Below are positions 33,814-46,960 of a stretch of 64,000 bases of DNA, piece after piece. The stretch spans positions 186,001 through 250,000 of the forward strand of contig CP019454.1 in NCBI GenBank assembly GCA_002951815.1. Direction: 5' to 3'. The translations under genes and the position numbers were made by a program. Source of the stretch: Sulfobacillus thermotolerans. Its GTDB lineage: Bacteria; Bacillota; Sulfobacillia; Sulfobacillales; Sulfobacillaceae. A model generated the notes under the pieces. It saw nothing but the letters and a program-made list of their open reading frames with translations. It made no database searches and was not told where the DNA came from. How positions within the stretch are numbered: position 1 is the stretch's first letter; each line of letters opens with the position of its first letter.

Positions 33814-35406
33814 TTAGGACGTTCTGGGAGCAATGCGTCCCTCGCGATACGGATCCTTGTCCCAGATAAACGCACTGCCCGTGGACCACAGGGTATGCGT
33901 GCTTGTCGCTTGCAAGAAGGCCCGGTCGTGACTCGAGATAATCACGGCGCCGGGGTAGCCAATGATCAGGCTTTCAAGAGCTAAGCGCATGCGGATATCG
34001 AGGTGGTTGGTAGGTTCATCTAAGAGGAGCAAGTCAGTTGGTTGCATCAGCACTTCGAGTAGCTTAAGGCGCGTGCGCTCTCCTCCAGACCACCCATCAA
34101 TCATCGACTCCAAGAGGTCCTTGGAGAGACCAAAGTGGCTTCCCAAATAATATATTTCTTCGCGTACAAAGCCTTGGTCATAAAGATAATCCATACCGGT
34201 AACGCCTTGAGGCAGTTTTGTTACCGCATCTTGAGGCAGATATCCAATGGCCGTATCTTGCATCCAGTGAACTTCGGAACGGGGCACCGTCAGGGCTTCC
34301 AGTAGTGTCGATTTTCCCGTTCCGTTAGGCCCAATGAGGGCCACCTTGGCATGGGGAGGCAATTTAAAACTTAGGGGCTCCCACACACGATGAGGGCGTT
34401 TAAGAACTAAGGATTGAATGTGGGCTAACGGCTCATGGCCGCTGTGACCGGAGCTGTTGTGCAACAGCTGCAAATCGCGCGGGCGTGTAGAGGGCGCCGT
34501 ACCAGTTCCTAGCTTTTCTAACCGCTTCATGCGGCTTTGGGCTTGTTTGGCGCGAGTACCGGACCGAAATCGAGCGATGTATTGTTCTAGGCGTAGGCGT
34601 TCCTCTTGTAACCGTTGATACTGAGCTTCTTCTGTCTTTAAGCGTTCCTCACGCAGATTGCGGTATTTCGTCCAATTTCCCGCCGTCGACCAAAAAAACC
34701 CGTCCTCCCATGACACAATACGTGTGGCGATGTGGTCTAAAAATGCCCGGTCGTGAGACACTACAACGCATGCGCCCCGAAAGCGCCGGATTTGCTCTTC
34801 CAACCACTGCAGCGTGGTCACATCCAAGTGGTTATTGGGCTCATCGAGCAGCCAAATATCCGCGCCGGACAAAATAATTTGCAACAGTGCTAGTCGATGT
34901 TGTTCTCCGCCGGAAAGATGCTGGGGAGAGTCATTGAAACGGGATTCAGCAAAGCCCAGCGCAATGAGACCCGCCCGAACGGTCGCTTCCCATTCATATC
35001 CGCCCATGTCCGAAAATTTTTCGGAGAGCCTGCCCCACTGCTCGGTTAACTCGATAAGTTGTTCAGAGGTCATATCCGGGTTGGCCATGGCTTGTTCGAC
35101 GTGCTGCAGCTGTTCTTGAGTTTGCCGAAGCTGGCCGTTGGCGTCCGCTGCACAGGCCCAAATTGTCGAGCAAGAAGGCTTTTGCCACTGATTAAGTTGG
35201 GTGATATAAGGGGCGCCCATGACTTTTATGGAGCCGGAGTCGGGTTCGATGGCTCCTGACAATAAACCTAAAAAGGTGCTTTTGCCCATCCCGTTGGGTC
35301 CAACAATGCCAATTCGGTCACCAGCATTAATATTTAATGTGATGTTGTTAACTAAGGCGCGACCGCCCATTGAAAGTTGGGCCGATTGTACAGAAAGCCA
35401 AGCCAT
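33814..35406 (-). CDS. ABC-F family ATP-binding protein
   Basis: This 530-residue protein has two ABC domains and no membrane part: Walker A GPNGMGKST (about residue 38) and GPNGTGKST (about 355), signature LSGGEQHRLALLQ and WSGGERTRLKLLE, Walker B LLDEPNNHLDV and LLDEPTNHLDI. Between them a charged helical linker (EEAQYQRLQEERLRLEQYIARFRSGTRAKQAQSR) is the P-site tRNA interaction motif type of ABC-F proteins. Members act on ribosomes as translation factors or give antibiotic protection. ATG at 35406 is favoured; a TTG at 35415 lies very close to GGAGG. The function within the ABC-F group is not resolved. Confidence 0.9.
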   Translation of the reverse strand: MAWLSVQSAQLSMGGRALVNNITLNINAGDRIGIVGPNGMGKSTFLGLLSGAIEPDSGSIKVMGAPYITQLNQWQKPSCSTIWACAADANGQLRQTQEQLQHVEQAMANPDMTSEQLIELTEQWGRLSEKFSDMGGYEWEATVRAGLIALGFAESRFNDSPQHLSGGEQHRLALLQIILSGADIWLLDEPNNHLDVTTLQWLEEQIRRFRGACVVVSHDRAFLDHIATRIVSWEDGFFWSTAGNWTKYRNLREERLKTEEAQYQRLQEERLRLEQYIARFRSGTRAKQAQSRMKRLEKLGTGTAPSTRPRDLQLLHNSSGHSGHEPLAHIQSLVLKRPHRVWEPLSFKLPPHAKVALIGPNGTGKSTLLEALTVPRSEVHWMQDTAIGYLPQDAVTKLPQGVTGMDYLYDQGFVREEIYYLGSHFGLSKDLLESMIDGWSGGERTRLKLLEVLMQPTDLLLLDEPTNHLDIRMRLALESLIIGYPGAVIISSHDRAFLQATSTHTLWSTGSAFIWDKDPYREGRIAPRTS

Positions 35407-35529
35407 AAAATACAAAACCTCCGCGCTGACGCTTTTCTCTGTATCTTAACACAGGGCGAATGCGTCAGTCGTGATGCATTAAGTTCCGCAAGCTGGGCGA
35501 AACTAATTCCACACAGAAGAAATTGGGAG

Positions 35530-35558
35530 TTGCATACGCAGCAAAAGGGTGTTATTAT
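35530..35558 (+). promoter_or_regulatory. rRNA operon promoter
   Basis: TTGCAT (35530-35535), a 17-bp spacer and TATTAT (35553-35558) lie about 117 bp before 16S. Two leader hairpins follow: CTGTCC-GCGA-GGACAG (35566-35581) and ACCACC/GGTGGT. Confidence 0.7.
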
Positions 35559-35609
35559 ATCAAAGCTGTCCGCGAGGACAGTGAGACCACCCGGTTTAGT
35601 GGTGGTGCC

Positions 35610-35643
35610 CGGTCCTTGAAAACTATATCGTCATGAACGCGTC
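35610..35643 (+). other. 5' strand of the 16S rRNA processing stem
   Basis: This segment (CGGTCCTTGAAAACTATATC onward) is almost fully complementary to 37203-37236 after 16S, bringing both ends of pre-16S together as a long helix of the kind cut by RNase III. Confidence 0.75.
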
Positions 35644-35675
35644 AAGGGAAACAGAAACAGTCAGCAAGACAATGA

Positions 35676-37190
<1,515 letters not shown>

Positions 37191-37202
37191 GGGAATGCTC
37201 CC

Positions 37203-37236
37203 GACGCGGCATGACGATATGGTTTTTGGGGACTGG
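37203..37236 (+). other. 3' strand of the 16S rRNA processing stem
   Basis: It pairs with 35610-35643; the core GCATGACGATAT matches the reverse complement of the upstream strand, with a few G-U pairs. Confidence 0.75.
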
Positions 37237-37270
37237 GAGAACTCGTTGATGAGTTCATCAGTTCTATGAA

Positions 37271-37346
37271 GGGCCGATAGCGCAGTGGTTAGCGCACCCG
37301 CCTGATAAGCGGGAGGTCGGTGGTTCAAGTCCACCTCGGCCCACCA
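37271..37346 (+). tRNA. tRNA-Ile (anticodon GAT)
   Basis: The cloverleaf has acceptor GGGCCGA/TCGGCCC, anticodon stem CCCGC/GCGGG with loop CTGATAA (anticodon GAT) and encoded CCA. It is the only tRNA in the 16S-23S spacer; the frequent tRNA-Ala is absent. Confidence 0.96.
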
Positions 37347-37370
37347 TTTTGGACCTTGACAACTTTACAG

Positions 37371-40273
<2,903 letters not shown>

Positions 40274-40309
40274 TGAAGTTGTTAGGGCCCGAGATGGTCC
40301 GACCCCTTT

Positions 40310-40424
40310 GTCGGTGCCTCAGAGGAAGTGTGTTGACCCGTTCCCATGCCGCACACGGTCGTCCCCCACTCCCTCGCTGGTGGTACTGGATCCGCAGGGA
40401 TCTGGGAGGCCCAGTCGTGCCGAC
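40310..40424 (+). rRNA. 5S ribosomal RNA
   Basis: The terminal stem GTCGGTGC/GTGCCGAC, the loop B-C core CCCGTTCCCATGCCGCACACGG and the later TGGTACTGGATC identify 5S rRNA. It is about 115 nt and lies about 36 bp after 23S. Confidence 0.93.
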
Positions 40425-40435
40425 AAGTTTTTTCA

Positions 40436-40466
40436 CCCCTCGTCTGAAATAGACGAGGGGTTTTTT
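40436..40466 (+). terminator. Terminator of the rRNA operon
   Basis: CCCCTCGTCT-GAAAT-AGACGAGGGG (10 perfect pairs) followed by six T residues, 12 bp after 5S. Confidence 0.95.
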
Positions 40467-40534
40467 ACGGTTCCAAAGTTGTATAGAGCCGCATAGAATA
40501 CCGCTTGGGGTTTTTGCACGGTGAGGGTGCTGGC

Positions 40535-40885
40535 TTACGCCGAAAGAGGTGGAACGGACCCATAATTGTTACTCATAGGTTCGCTGGGCAACACGAAAAA
40601 GACCAAGAGAACAATCGCGCCGATGAGGGGAACGGCACTGATTAGAAGCCACCACCCGGATCGGCCAACGTCGTGTAACCGGCGGAATTGTAAGGCTAAA
40701 CTTGGCATAAAGACGGCCAAGCCATAGAGCCACGTCATGAATGCTAAGGGATGCACCAATGCCGTGATTACGGATAGGGCGAAAATGACGAGCATATTAT
40801 ACAAAGTGAACATCCAGAATTCGCGGCGCGAGGCGCGGCCTGCAAAATCGAAATAATGTTGCCAGACCCGAGAATACCATGACAT
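40535..40885 (-). CDS. DUF805 family membrane protein
   Basis: This 116-residue protein has the DUF805 N-terminus FDFAGRASRREFWMFTLYNM, the conserved LQFRRLHDVGRSGWWLL and four hydrophobic segments. The family is widespread and of unknown function. It is a single gene between the rRNA operon and the TetR-MMPL pair, with GAGGAG upstream of the ATG. Confidence 0.88.
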   Translation of the reverse strand: MSWYSRVWQHYFDFAGRASRREFWMFTLYNMLVIFALSVITALVHPLAFMTWLYGLAVFMPSLALQFRRLHDVGRSGWWLLISAVPLIGAIVLLVFFVLPSEPMSNNYGSVPPLSA

Positions 40886-41156
40886 AGAATACTCTCCTCT
40901 AGAGGATTTAGAATCGTATTAATCATACGCGATAGTTCTGAAAATGCATGGATGTCTGGAACAAAAAATTTCAATCAAATCTTGAACGGGGATATACATC
41001 CGCCGCGTAGAGGCGGTCGCTAATCGTCCTTGTGAGTGGGCTGTCGTGGGTTTATTGCTTACCTCTTTGTACTCATTCACTGCGCATATTGGATTTCCAC
41101 CTTGCATGAGAACTAGACACCAACACAGTCACCATCATGCTAGATGCCTGACATTC
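40886..41156. other. Intergenic stretch upstream of the tetR promoter
   Basis: I see no gene in this stretch. A 62-residue minus-strand ORF (40919-41107) has no ribosome-binding site or recognisable domain and looks random. Confidence 0.4.
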
Positions 41157-41203
41157 TTGACAAAACCCGCATAATAACGTATAAGGAAATGGGTGACCAG
41201 TCA
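41157..41203 (+). promoter_or_regulatory. tetR promoter with downstream operator
   Basis: TTGACA (41157-41162), a 17-bp spacer and TATAAG (41180-41185) form a good promoter. GGGTGACCAGTCA (41191-41203) sits at the expected transcription start; its reverse complement, TGACTGGTCACCC, recurs exactly inside the palindrome at 42051-42066 in the next gene. Confidence 0.7.
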
Positions 41204-41211
41204 GTCAGTGC

Positions 41212-41826
41212 GTGAAAGGTGCTGTTGTCATTTTGGAAATGCCTACTAAGCGATTAGAATTGCTCTATGCTGCTGCCCGTGCCTTTGCTGAACAAGGCTT
41301 TGACAGTGCCAACATTAACGAGATTGCCAGCCAGGCGGGGCTGGGCAAAGGCACCGTATATTTGTATTTTGCCAATAAAAAGGCGTTGTATTTAGGTGTG
41401 ATTGAATATACGGTCACCTCTTTTAACAACCTGGCCGATCACATTATGGCTTTGCCGGTGTCAAATTGGGAGAAAATTGAACAGGTCGTTCACACGTTTC
41501 TGACCCTTGATGAGGAGTTTATCCCCTTTCTCACGCTATGGGCCCGCCATCAATTTCATCACGCGACGGAATTTCAAGAAGATATGGCCCAGATTTTTTC
41601 ACGGTTACGCCAGCCTTTGTGCGAAATTGTGGCAGCTGGAGTCGAACAGGGGGAATTTCACACCGAATACCCGGAAACAATGGGGTATGTGATTTTATCG
41701 CTATTGGCGATGCTTGTCCCCGAGCTACAAGTGCCGTACGGGATGCCTACTATTCCCCGTGACCAACGCAGTACGCTGGCACTGGATGTCATTCGTAAAA
41801 TCCTCGGCGTAAATTTGGAACCATGA
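41212..41826 (+). CDS. TetR-family transcriptional regulator
   Basis: The product, up to 204 residues, has the N-terminal TetR HTH: RLELLYAAARAFAEQGFDSANINEIASQAGLGKGTVYLYFANKKALYLGVI. The rest is helical, as expected of a ligand-binding domain. The GTG at 41212 has no Shine-Dalgarno; TTG at 41233 or ATG at 41239 with AAAGGTG upstream are alternatives, all before the HTH. It is about 200 bp upstream of an MMPL exporter and shares an operator with it, so it very probably represses itself and the exporter. Confidence 0.88.
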   Translation: MKGAVVILEMPTKRLELLYAAARAFAEQGFDSANINEIASQAGLGKGTVYLYFANKKALYLGVIEYTVTSFNNLADHIMALPVSNWEKIEQVVHTFLTLDEEFIPFLTLWARHQFHHATEFQEDMAQIFSRLRQPLCEIVAAGVEQGEFHTEYPETMGYVILSLLAMLVPELQVPYGMPTIPRDQRSTLALDVIRKILGVNLEP

Positions 41827-42028
41827 TATAGAGAAAAAATGTATCGTTATTTAAAATCGACGCACGCAGCGATGACGCGAAGTCTATGGCCTTTACAGGA
41901 CCCGACCACATGTCTCCCCCATTTACGCGGAGAAAATGGCCTGTTGTGGAACACTTAAAAGTACGAGACGGTTGCGTTCTGTCAACGACTGAAGCCCCCC
42001 ATGGCGTGGAAGGAGCAGATGATTTTAA

Positions 42029-44293
42029 ATGGCTTTTAAAATTACGAACTGGGTGACTGGTCACCCAAAAAGAATTATTGTTCTATGGATAGGACTATGG
42101 TGTCTCTCCCTATTCTTCGCGGTGCGATTACCTGGGACGTTAACGACGGGCGGCTTCAATAATCCCCGCAGTCCATCGGCGCACGCTCAACGGGTGATTG
42201 CCGAGGATTTTCCGCACGCCAGTCCCAATACCGTGGTGGCGTTGGTCCGGCGCCGGACGGAAACTGTTGCGAATCCGGCGTTCCACACGGCGGTCAACCG
42301 CCTCGCCTGGTATCTCCAGCACCAGCCTGCGGTGGCAGCGGTCAGCACGTATTATACGACACACGCCACAGCCCTCGTTGGCGATCACGGGCACGCGACA
42401 ATTCTCGCCATTCGATTGCGGGCGACGAGCGGTAACGCCGCCCAAAATTTGGTACCAGCTCTCAAGCGAACGATTGCACGCCATATCGGTCCCAGATTTC
42501 AATGGTGGGTCACCGGAGGGCCTGCGCTGAATGAGTCGTTAAACATCGCAACCCTCCACGGCGTTTCCCGGGCTGAGCAGATTGCGTTTCCGTTATTGCT
42601 GCTGATCTTATTGCTCGTCCTGGGGACGATCGGCGCGGCGCTGGTGCCTCTTCTTCTAGCCGGGATGGTCTTGCCGATCACAATGGCGGTGGCCTATGCT
42701 ATTGCGCGCCAGAGTCCCCTCAACGTCCTCTTAACGGATGCCATCAGCATGATTGGCCTCGGCGTCATCGTGGACTATGCCGTGTTTATTATCAGTCGCT
42801 ATCGCCAGGAGCGGATGCGGTATGAGACGCCCGTGGCTATCCAACGCGCCTTGACGACGTCGGGGCGGGCGGTATTTTTTTCTGGTCTGACCGTTATGGT
42901 CAGCCTCTTAGCCTTGTTGTTACCCCGGCTGATGATTCTCACCTCGATTGCAGTGGGCGGAGCGCTCGTCGTGGGCTGGGCCGTGCTCGCCTCGTGGACC
43001 TTGCTGCCCGCGTTATTAATGGTCCTGGGCCCCTTTATCGAACGCGGGCGGCTGCCGTGGTATCGTCCCAGCCCCGAGGCCGGATCGCGGGGATGGACGC
43101 GGTGGGCCACCGGCATTATGCGCCGGCCGTGGCGAATCCTCCTGCCAGGTATCGTGCTCCTGAGTCTTTTCATGGTGCCCGTCACCCAGTTACACATGCA
43201 AGTCCCCGTAGCCTCGGCACGTGCGCTGCCCGCCACATCCTCTGCGCGTCAGGGATTGGTCCAGTTGGAACGGCATTTTCCCTATCTCGACCTGTTCCCG
43301 ATCGACGTCGTCGTACAAAGTCATGGCACACCGATGGCCAGTCCGCAGAATTTACGCCAGGTCGCCGACATGGTCCGGGTCCTGCAAAGGCTTTCGACCG
43401 TCGCGCGCGTGCAAGGACCGACGACGTGGCAGCCACAGTGGTCAGTGGCAGACTATGTGCGCGTCTATCGCCATTGGCCGTCCCTGCCCCCGTTAGAACA
43501 GCAACAGGCGAGTGCATGGCTCAGCCCCCGGCATCCCCAGGTGGCCCTGATTGCGGTCGACAGTACCCAGAGTGCCAATAGTCTGAGAACCCATCAATTG
43601 GTGGACCGCATCCGCCAGACCCTATCGCGTATGCCCCTTCAGGGCTTGACGGTGTTCGTGGGTGGCCAAACCGCCGTGGGATATGACTTCGACCAGGCGG
43701 TGACGCAAAGCTTCCCCTTGATGATCGTCGTCGTCCTTGGGGTGTCGGGCCTCCTTCTCGCGTGGACATTTCGGTCGCTCATCTTGCCGCTCCAGGCCTT
43801 GGTGCTCAATGGCCTGGTGACGTTGGCGAGTCTGGGTGTCCTCGTGGCCGTCTTTCAGCAAGGGCTGTGGGGCCTGCTGCCAAGCCATCATACCGTCAAT
43901 TCGGTGACGCCGGTGGTGCTCTTTGGGTTAAGTATGGATTATGAAGTCTTTATCGTGAGTCGGATTCGCGAGAAACACGAGGCTGGGGCGACCACGGAAC
44001 ACAGTATCATCGCGGGCGTCAGTGAAACGTCGCGGTTAGTGACTGGCGCAGCGGTCATTATGATAGCGGTTTTCGTCGCGTTTGCCACGGTTCCCATCGG
44101 AGTCGTCCAGCAGCTGGGTATTGGATTGGCCACTGCCATTTTCCTGGATGCGGTCATCGTCCGGACGACGTTGGTGCCTGCCGTGATGCGGCTCCTCGGC
44201 GAGCGCAATTGGTGGGGCAGGCGATGGTGGAACCAGATGTCTGGTGACTCCCATCACAACGGAAACACTGCCCTTTGTCCGGAAAATAGGTAA
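42029..44293 (+). CDS. MMPL/RND-family transporter
   Basis: The 754-residue protein has the RND/MMPL layout: one helix near residue 15, a soluble domain to about 180, five or six helices with DAISMIGLGVIVDYAVFIISRYRQE (about 235-260), another soluble domain, and a second helix set containing VVLFGLSMDYEVFIVSRIRE. The two DYxVFxxSR motifs are typical of MMPL. These pumps export lipids, siderophores or hydrophobic toxins with proton energy. AAGGAG is 13 bases from the ATG. A TetR operator lies within codons 8-13. Base composition is somewhat more GC-rich than surrounding genes. Confidence 0.9.
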   Translation: MAFKITNWVTGHPKRIIVLWIGLWCLSLFFAVRLPGTLTTGGFNNPRSPSAHAQRVIAEDFPHASPNTVVALVRRRTETVANPAFHTAVNRLAWYLQHQPAVAAVSTYYTTHATALVGDHGHATILAIRLRATSGNAAQNLVPALKRTIARHIGPRFQWWVTGGPALNESLNIATLHGVSRAEQIAFPLLLLILLLVLGTIGAALVPLLLAGMVLPITMAVAYAIARQSPLNVLLTDAISMIGLGVIVDYAVFIISRYRQERMRYETPVAIQRALTTSGRAVFFSGLTVMVSLLALLLPRLMILTSIAVGGALVVGWAVLASWTLLPALLMVLGPFIERGRLPWYRPSPEAGSRGWTRWATGIMRRPWRILLPGIVLLSLFMVPVTQLHMQVPVASARALPATSSARQGLVQLERHFPYLDLFPIDVVVQSHGTPMASPQNLRQVADMVRVLQRLSTVARVQGPTTWQPQWSVADYVRVYRHWPSLPPLEQQQASAWLSPRHPQVALIAVDSTQSANSLRTHQLVDRIRQTLSRMPLQGLTVFVGGQTAVGYDFDQAVTQSFPLMIVVVLGVSGLLLAWTFRSLILPLQALVLNGLVTLASLGVLVAVFQQGLWGLLPSHHTVNSVTPVVLFGLSMDYEVFIVSRIREKHEAGATTEHSIIAGVSETSRLVTGAAVIMIAVFVAFATVPIGVVQQLGIGLATAIFLDAVIVRTTLVPAVMRLLGERNWWGRRWWNQMSGDSHHNGNTALCPENR
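42051..42066. promoter_or_regulatory. TetR operator inside the start of the MMPL gene
   Basis: GGGTGAC-TG-GTCACCC is a perfect 7-2-7 palindrome and shares 13 consecutive bases with the operator at the tetR promoter. It is placed 22 bp after the start codon, where a bound repressor would block elongation or cover a promoter just upstream. Confidence 0.7.
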
Positions 44294-44432
44294 GTTAAAA
44301 ATATGTTGGGCTAGTTTCCTAAGGCTACGCCGGCTGTTACAGAGCGCGTTGCATGCAGTACTTGGTGTCTCATAACCATCCGGACGGATATTAATAGGGA
44401 GTTCCTAAAAACCGAGGGGAATATGCTGTTGA
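44294..44432. other. Non-coding start of the gap after the MMPL gene
   Basis: No terminator with a T-run and no gene was recognised in this part of the 1.1-kb gap between 44294 and 45408. Confidence 0.4.
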
Positions 44433-44924
44433 AATGTTCGTAAAGGCGAGAAGTATCTGCTGACGTGTGTTAAGAACTGGCCACACTGGAATCCGGCCTT
44501 ATATAGAGTCGAAGAATCGGCCCTAACACCGAATAATCACTACCGATTTCAGCTGCGTGGTTTTGGTTGGGCGACATGCGGCATTGAGTATGAGGGTACT
44601 ACGTGGGCACTACACTACGTCCTTAAAGCCAAAAGAAATATAGAAACGGGCGATATTCGGCTTGAAGACGTGAATGGCACAACGGTACTCTCATATCATA
44701 TGGCACAATCAGGATGGGCTACGCATTTTCTTCCGATAAAACATATGGCCTGCTGGCGCGTAGAATGGTTAGCCCAATCTTGTGACGCCACACGAAAGAC
44801 GTATGCGCGAGGGGCCGTTATATCTTCGGTAGCGACGACTAGCAGGGTATCATCCCCGACGGTTGTCAGGGGGAAGGACTTTGCAAGGTGGGGCGGTATG
44901 AGAGCGGTTATGACCTTGTGGTGA
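44433..44924 (+). pseudogene. Possible gene remnant: open frame without a good start
   Basis: This frame is open for 163 codons, but the first usual start codon is a GTG only at 44670 and no ribosome-binding site is seen. The upstream part (KYLLTCVKNWPHWNPALYRV, then NNHYRFQLRGFGWATCGIEY) looks protein-like, with many Trp, Tyr and Cys and plausible strands, whereas the end after the CDATRK segment looks random. A decayed or truncated gene that lost its 5' end is possible, as is chance. No family was recognised. Confidence 0.3.
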
Positions 44925-45326
44925 GACGCGATACACGGTGGTGACCGAGTCGGCCGTCTAGCCGTAGGAGGTCAATAAAGAAGGTGCCAGTGAAATGCTT
45001 TCCTCTAGGCACACGCGCTCTTCATAAGGCCTAAGTCTTAAATCTTACGATCCGTTGAGTTTCAGCGGGCTTGTTTGGAATGTTTTACCTCAAGGTATGG
45101 GTGCACGGGACGCTACGATGAGAAAATGCCGTCAATCTAGGCCTTTGAGCATAGGGTTTCATATGGTTGGACTCTGAGGAAAAAGCGACAGAAATCCACC
45201 GTTTTACTTGGTGATTTCGTTCACAGGAATAATAATCGAGGGCCATATGACCCTTTTTACGCGGGACAGAAGTTCCTAGTAGTGGGGTTGCGACTAGAAA
45301 ATAATAAATTGAGATTCGGTCCACTG
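44925..45326. other. Rest of the gap before the dsrE2-DUF1641 pair
   Basis: I see no gene or clear promoter here. A minus-strand ORF at 45085-45369 has no ribosome-binding site or domain. Confidence 0.4.
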
Positions 45327-45346
45327 TGACAGGTGTTGTTCTGTCA
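45327..45346. promoter_or_regulatory. Inverted repeat upstream of the DsrE2-like gene
   Basis: TGACAG-N8-CTGTCA is a perfect 6-bp inverted repeat centred about 72 bp before the dsrE-like start. It may be an operator for this sulfur gene pair. Confidence 0.35.
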
Positions 45347-45408
45347 TGCTTCGCGAATCCATCTCCCATCTTGGTCCTGACACATGAGCCGTACGATTAA
45401 GGAGGCCT

Positions 45409-45792
45409 ATGATGAAAAAAGTTGCGATTATTTCGAGTGCTGGTGATATTGAGGGTGCATACAAGACGCTGAACGTCGCCAATGCGGCGGCGGCGATGGA
45501 TGCTGAAGTTAGTGTATTTTGCACCTTTGGGGGCCTACAAATGCTTATGAAAGATCCCCAATATCCGCTGAGTCCCGGTATGGAACCCTTTAAAGAACGC
45601 GCTGCCACCTTGCCTTCGATTAAAGAATTACGCGAAATGGCTATGGATATGGGCGTGAAATTCATTGCTTGCCAGATGACCATGGACTTGATGGGCATTG
45701 GTCCCGAGCAACTGATGGATGATATTGTGACGGCGGGTGCCGCAACCTTTATGGAAGACGCTCTCGACGCGGATAGCACGGTGACCTTTTAA
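45409..45792 (+). CDS. DsrE2-like sulfur carrier protein
   Basis: This 127-residue DsrE/DsrF-fold protein starts MMKKVAIISSAGDIEGAYKTLNVANAAAAM (strand-helix of the fold) and has the conserved cysteine in KFIACQMTMDLMGIG, a DsrE2/peroxiredoxin-like signature of sulfur-trafficking proteins. A second ATG at 45412 is equally placed relative to AAGGAGG. DsrE2 proteins mobilise persulfide sulfur in sulfur oxidisers, often with TusA and rhodanese. Here it is followed 39 bp later by a DUF1641 protein. Confidence 0.85.
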   Translation: MMKKVAIISSAGDIEGAYKTLNVANAAAAMDAEVSVFCTFGGLQMLMKDPQYPLSPGMEPFKERAATLPSIKELREMAMDMGVKFIACQMTMDLMGIGPEQLMDDIVTAGAATFMEDALDADSTVTF

Positions 45793-45831
45793 TCAGTATT
45801 CGTAGGGCAAGGGAGAAAGGAGGCAGGTACG

Positions 45832-46887
45832 GTGGTCGTAGCGACGCGGGAACAGCAAACCCTCCACGAAAATTGGACTAGCGATTTGCTGGAATCAGTG
45901 ACCGACCGGATGGACAACCCCGAAGTGCTTGATGGCGTGGGGAAAATGCTGGAAATGCTGGGCATTATGAACGAAAGTGGCATCTTAGATATTGTCGTGA
46001 CCATGATGCAATTTGCGGGATTGATGCCGGATGCCGATCCCGCTGACGTGGTGGATAAGCTGTGGAGCTATTATGAGACCCATGCGGATTGGGTTCAAAA
46101 ATTACAGTCAGTGCAAGTAGACAACTTGCTGAGCTTGACCAAGTCCCTGAGCAATCAAGCGATTACAGAACCCACAAATGCGTTGCTGAAGGCGTTTGTA
46201 CAAGCCGGGGCACTGCAACAGTTGGTCGATACAATGGGTCAACCCGAAGTGTTGGAGGCCTTGCCCAAGATGTTGGACATGGTAGGTCGGCTCCAAGAAC
46301 ATGGGCTGCTCGACACCGTCCTATTAGGATTAGAGTATTTAGATGCGTTGCCTGAAGCGGCTGATGGAATGCAGGCGGCGGACCGATTGGGGCAGTGGCT
46401 TGAGCGTTCTCAAATTGTTGATACGGCTGCCGCGACCAATTGGGCCAATCTGATTACGGTGACACAAATAGCCAGTGGTGATGCGATGGTGCAGGTGCTG
46501 CGTTTGGCGGTGCAACTCCTAGAAGAGGTACCGCAAGACACGTTCTCCCGCTTGATTGGCATTACCGGACAACTCTTGACCATGCTAAGCGACATGCATG
46601 CCTGGGATTTAGTACAGGACCTCTTAAACATGGTGCAGAAGGTCAAAGACGCCGTTGATTGGTCCGCGTTATTCCCGGGCCTGATGGGAACGGATGGTCA
46701 TCTCAACTGGCCCGGTATGGTGAAAGTGATTCAAAATGTGGCTGAAGAGAACAAGCGAAAAACATCAACCTTTGGAGGTATGAAGGGGATGATGGCGCTG
46801 ATGCGCGACCCCGATGTGCAAAAAGGGATGCACTTTGCTATGAGTCTCGCTGGCCAACTCTCCCATTTCGCTTTGTCCGGGGGCTAA
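45832..46887 (+). CDS. DUF1641-family protein with repeated domains
   Basis: The 351-residue helical protein begins at GTG (AAAGGAGG upstream). It has at least two internal repeats with the form PEVL..L.KML.M.G..NE/EHG.LD.V (NPEVLDGVGKMLEMLGIMNE near residue 25 and QPEVLEALPKMLDMVGRLQE near 140). Its C-terminus is a typical DUF1641 end, GGMKGMMALMRDPDVQKGMH. DUF1641 proteins are often encoded with sulfide:quinone oxidoreductases or formate dehydrogenases and are thought to be membrane or assembly partners; function is unproven. No SQR gene is adjacent here. Confidence 0.8.
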   Translation: MVVATREQQTLHENWTSDLLESVTDRMDNPEVLDGVGKMLEMLGIMNESGILDIVVTMMQFAGLMPDADPADVVDKLWSYYETHADWVQKLQSVQVDNLLSLTKSLSNQAITEPTNALLKAFVQAGALQQLVDTMGQPEVLEALPKMLDMVGRLQEHGLLDTVLLGLEYLDALPEAADGMQAADRLGQWLERSQIVDTAAATNWANLITVTQIASGDAMVQVLRLAVQLLEEVPQDTFSRLIGITGQLLTMLSDMHAWDLVQDLLNMVQKVKDAVDWSALFPGLMGTDGHLNWPGMVKVIQNVAEENKRKTSTFGGMKGMMALMRDPDVQKGMHFAMSLAGQLSHFALSGG

Positions 46888-46921
46888 CCAAAAAGCTCAC
46901 ATGGATTGGTGTTGCAAGCAG

Positions 46922-46954
46922 AAAGAGGGCCCATGCAATTAACGGGCCCTCTTT
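46922..46954. terminator. Bidirectional terminator
   Basis: AAAGAGGGCCC and GGGCCCTCTTT (11 perfect pairs) enclose an 11-base loop between the convergent DUF1641 and phosphoesterase genes. Confidence 0.85.
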
Positions 46955-46960
46955 GGGTTG

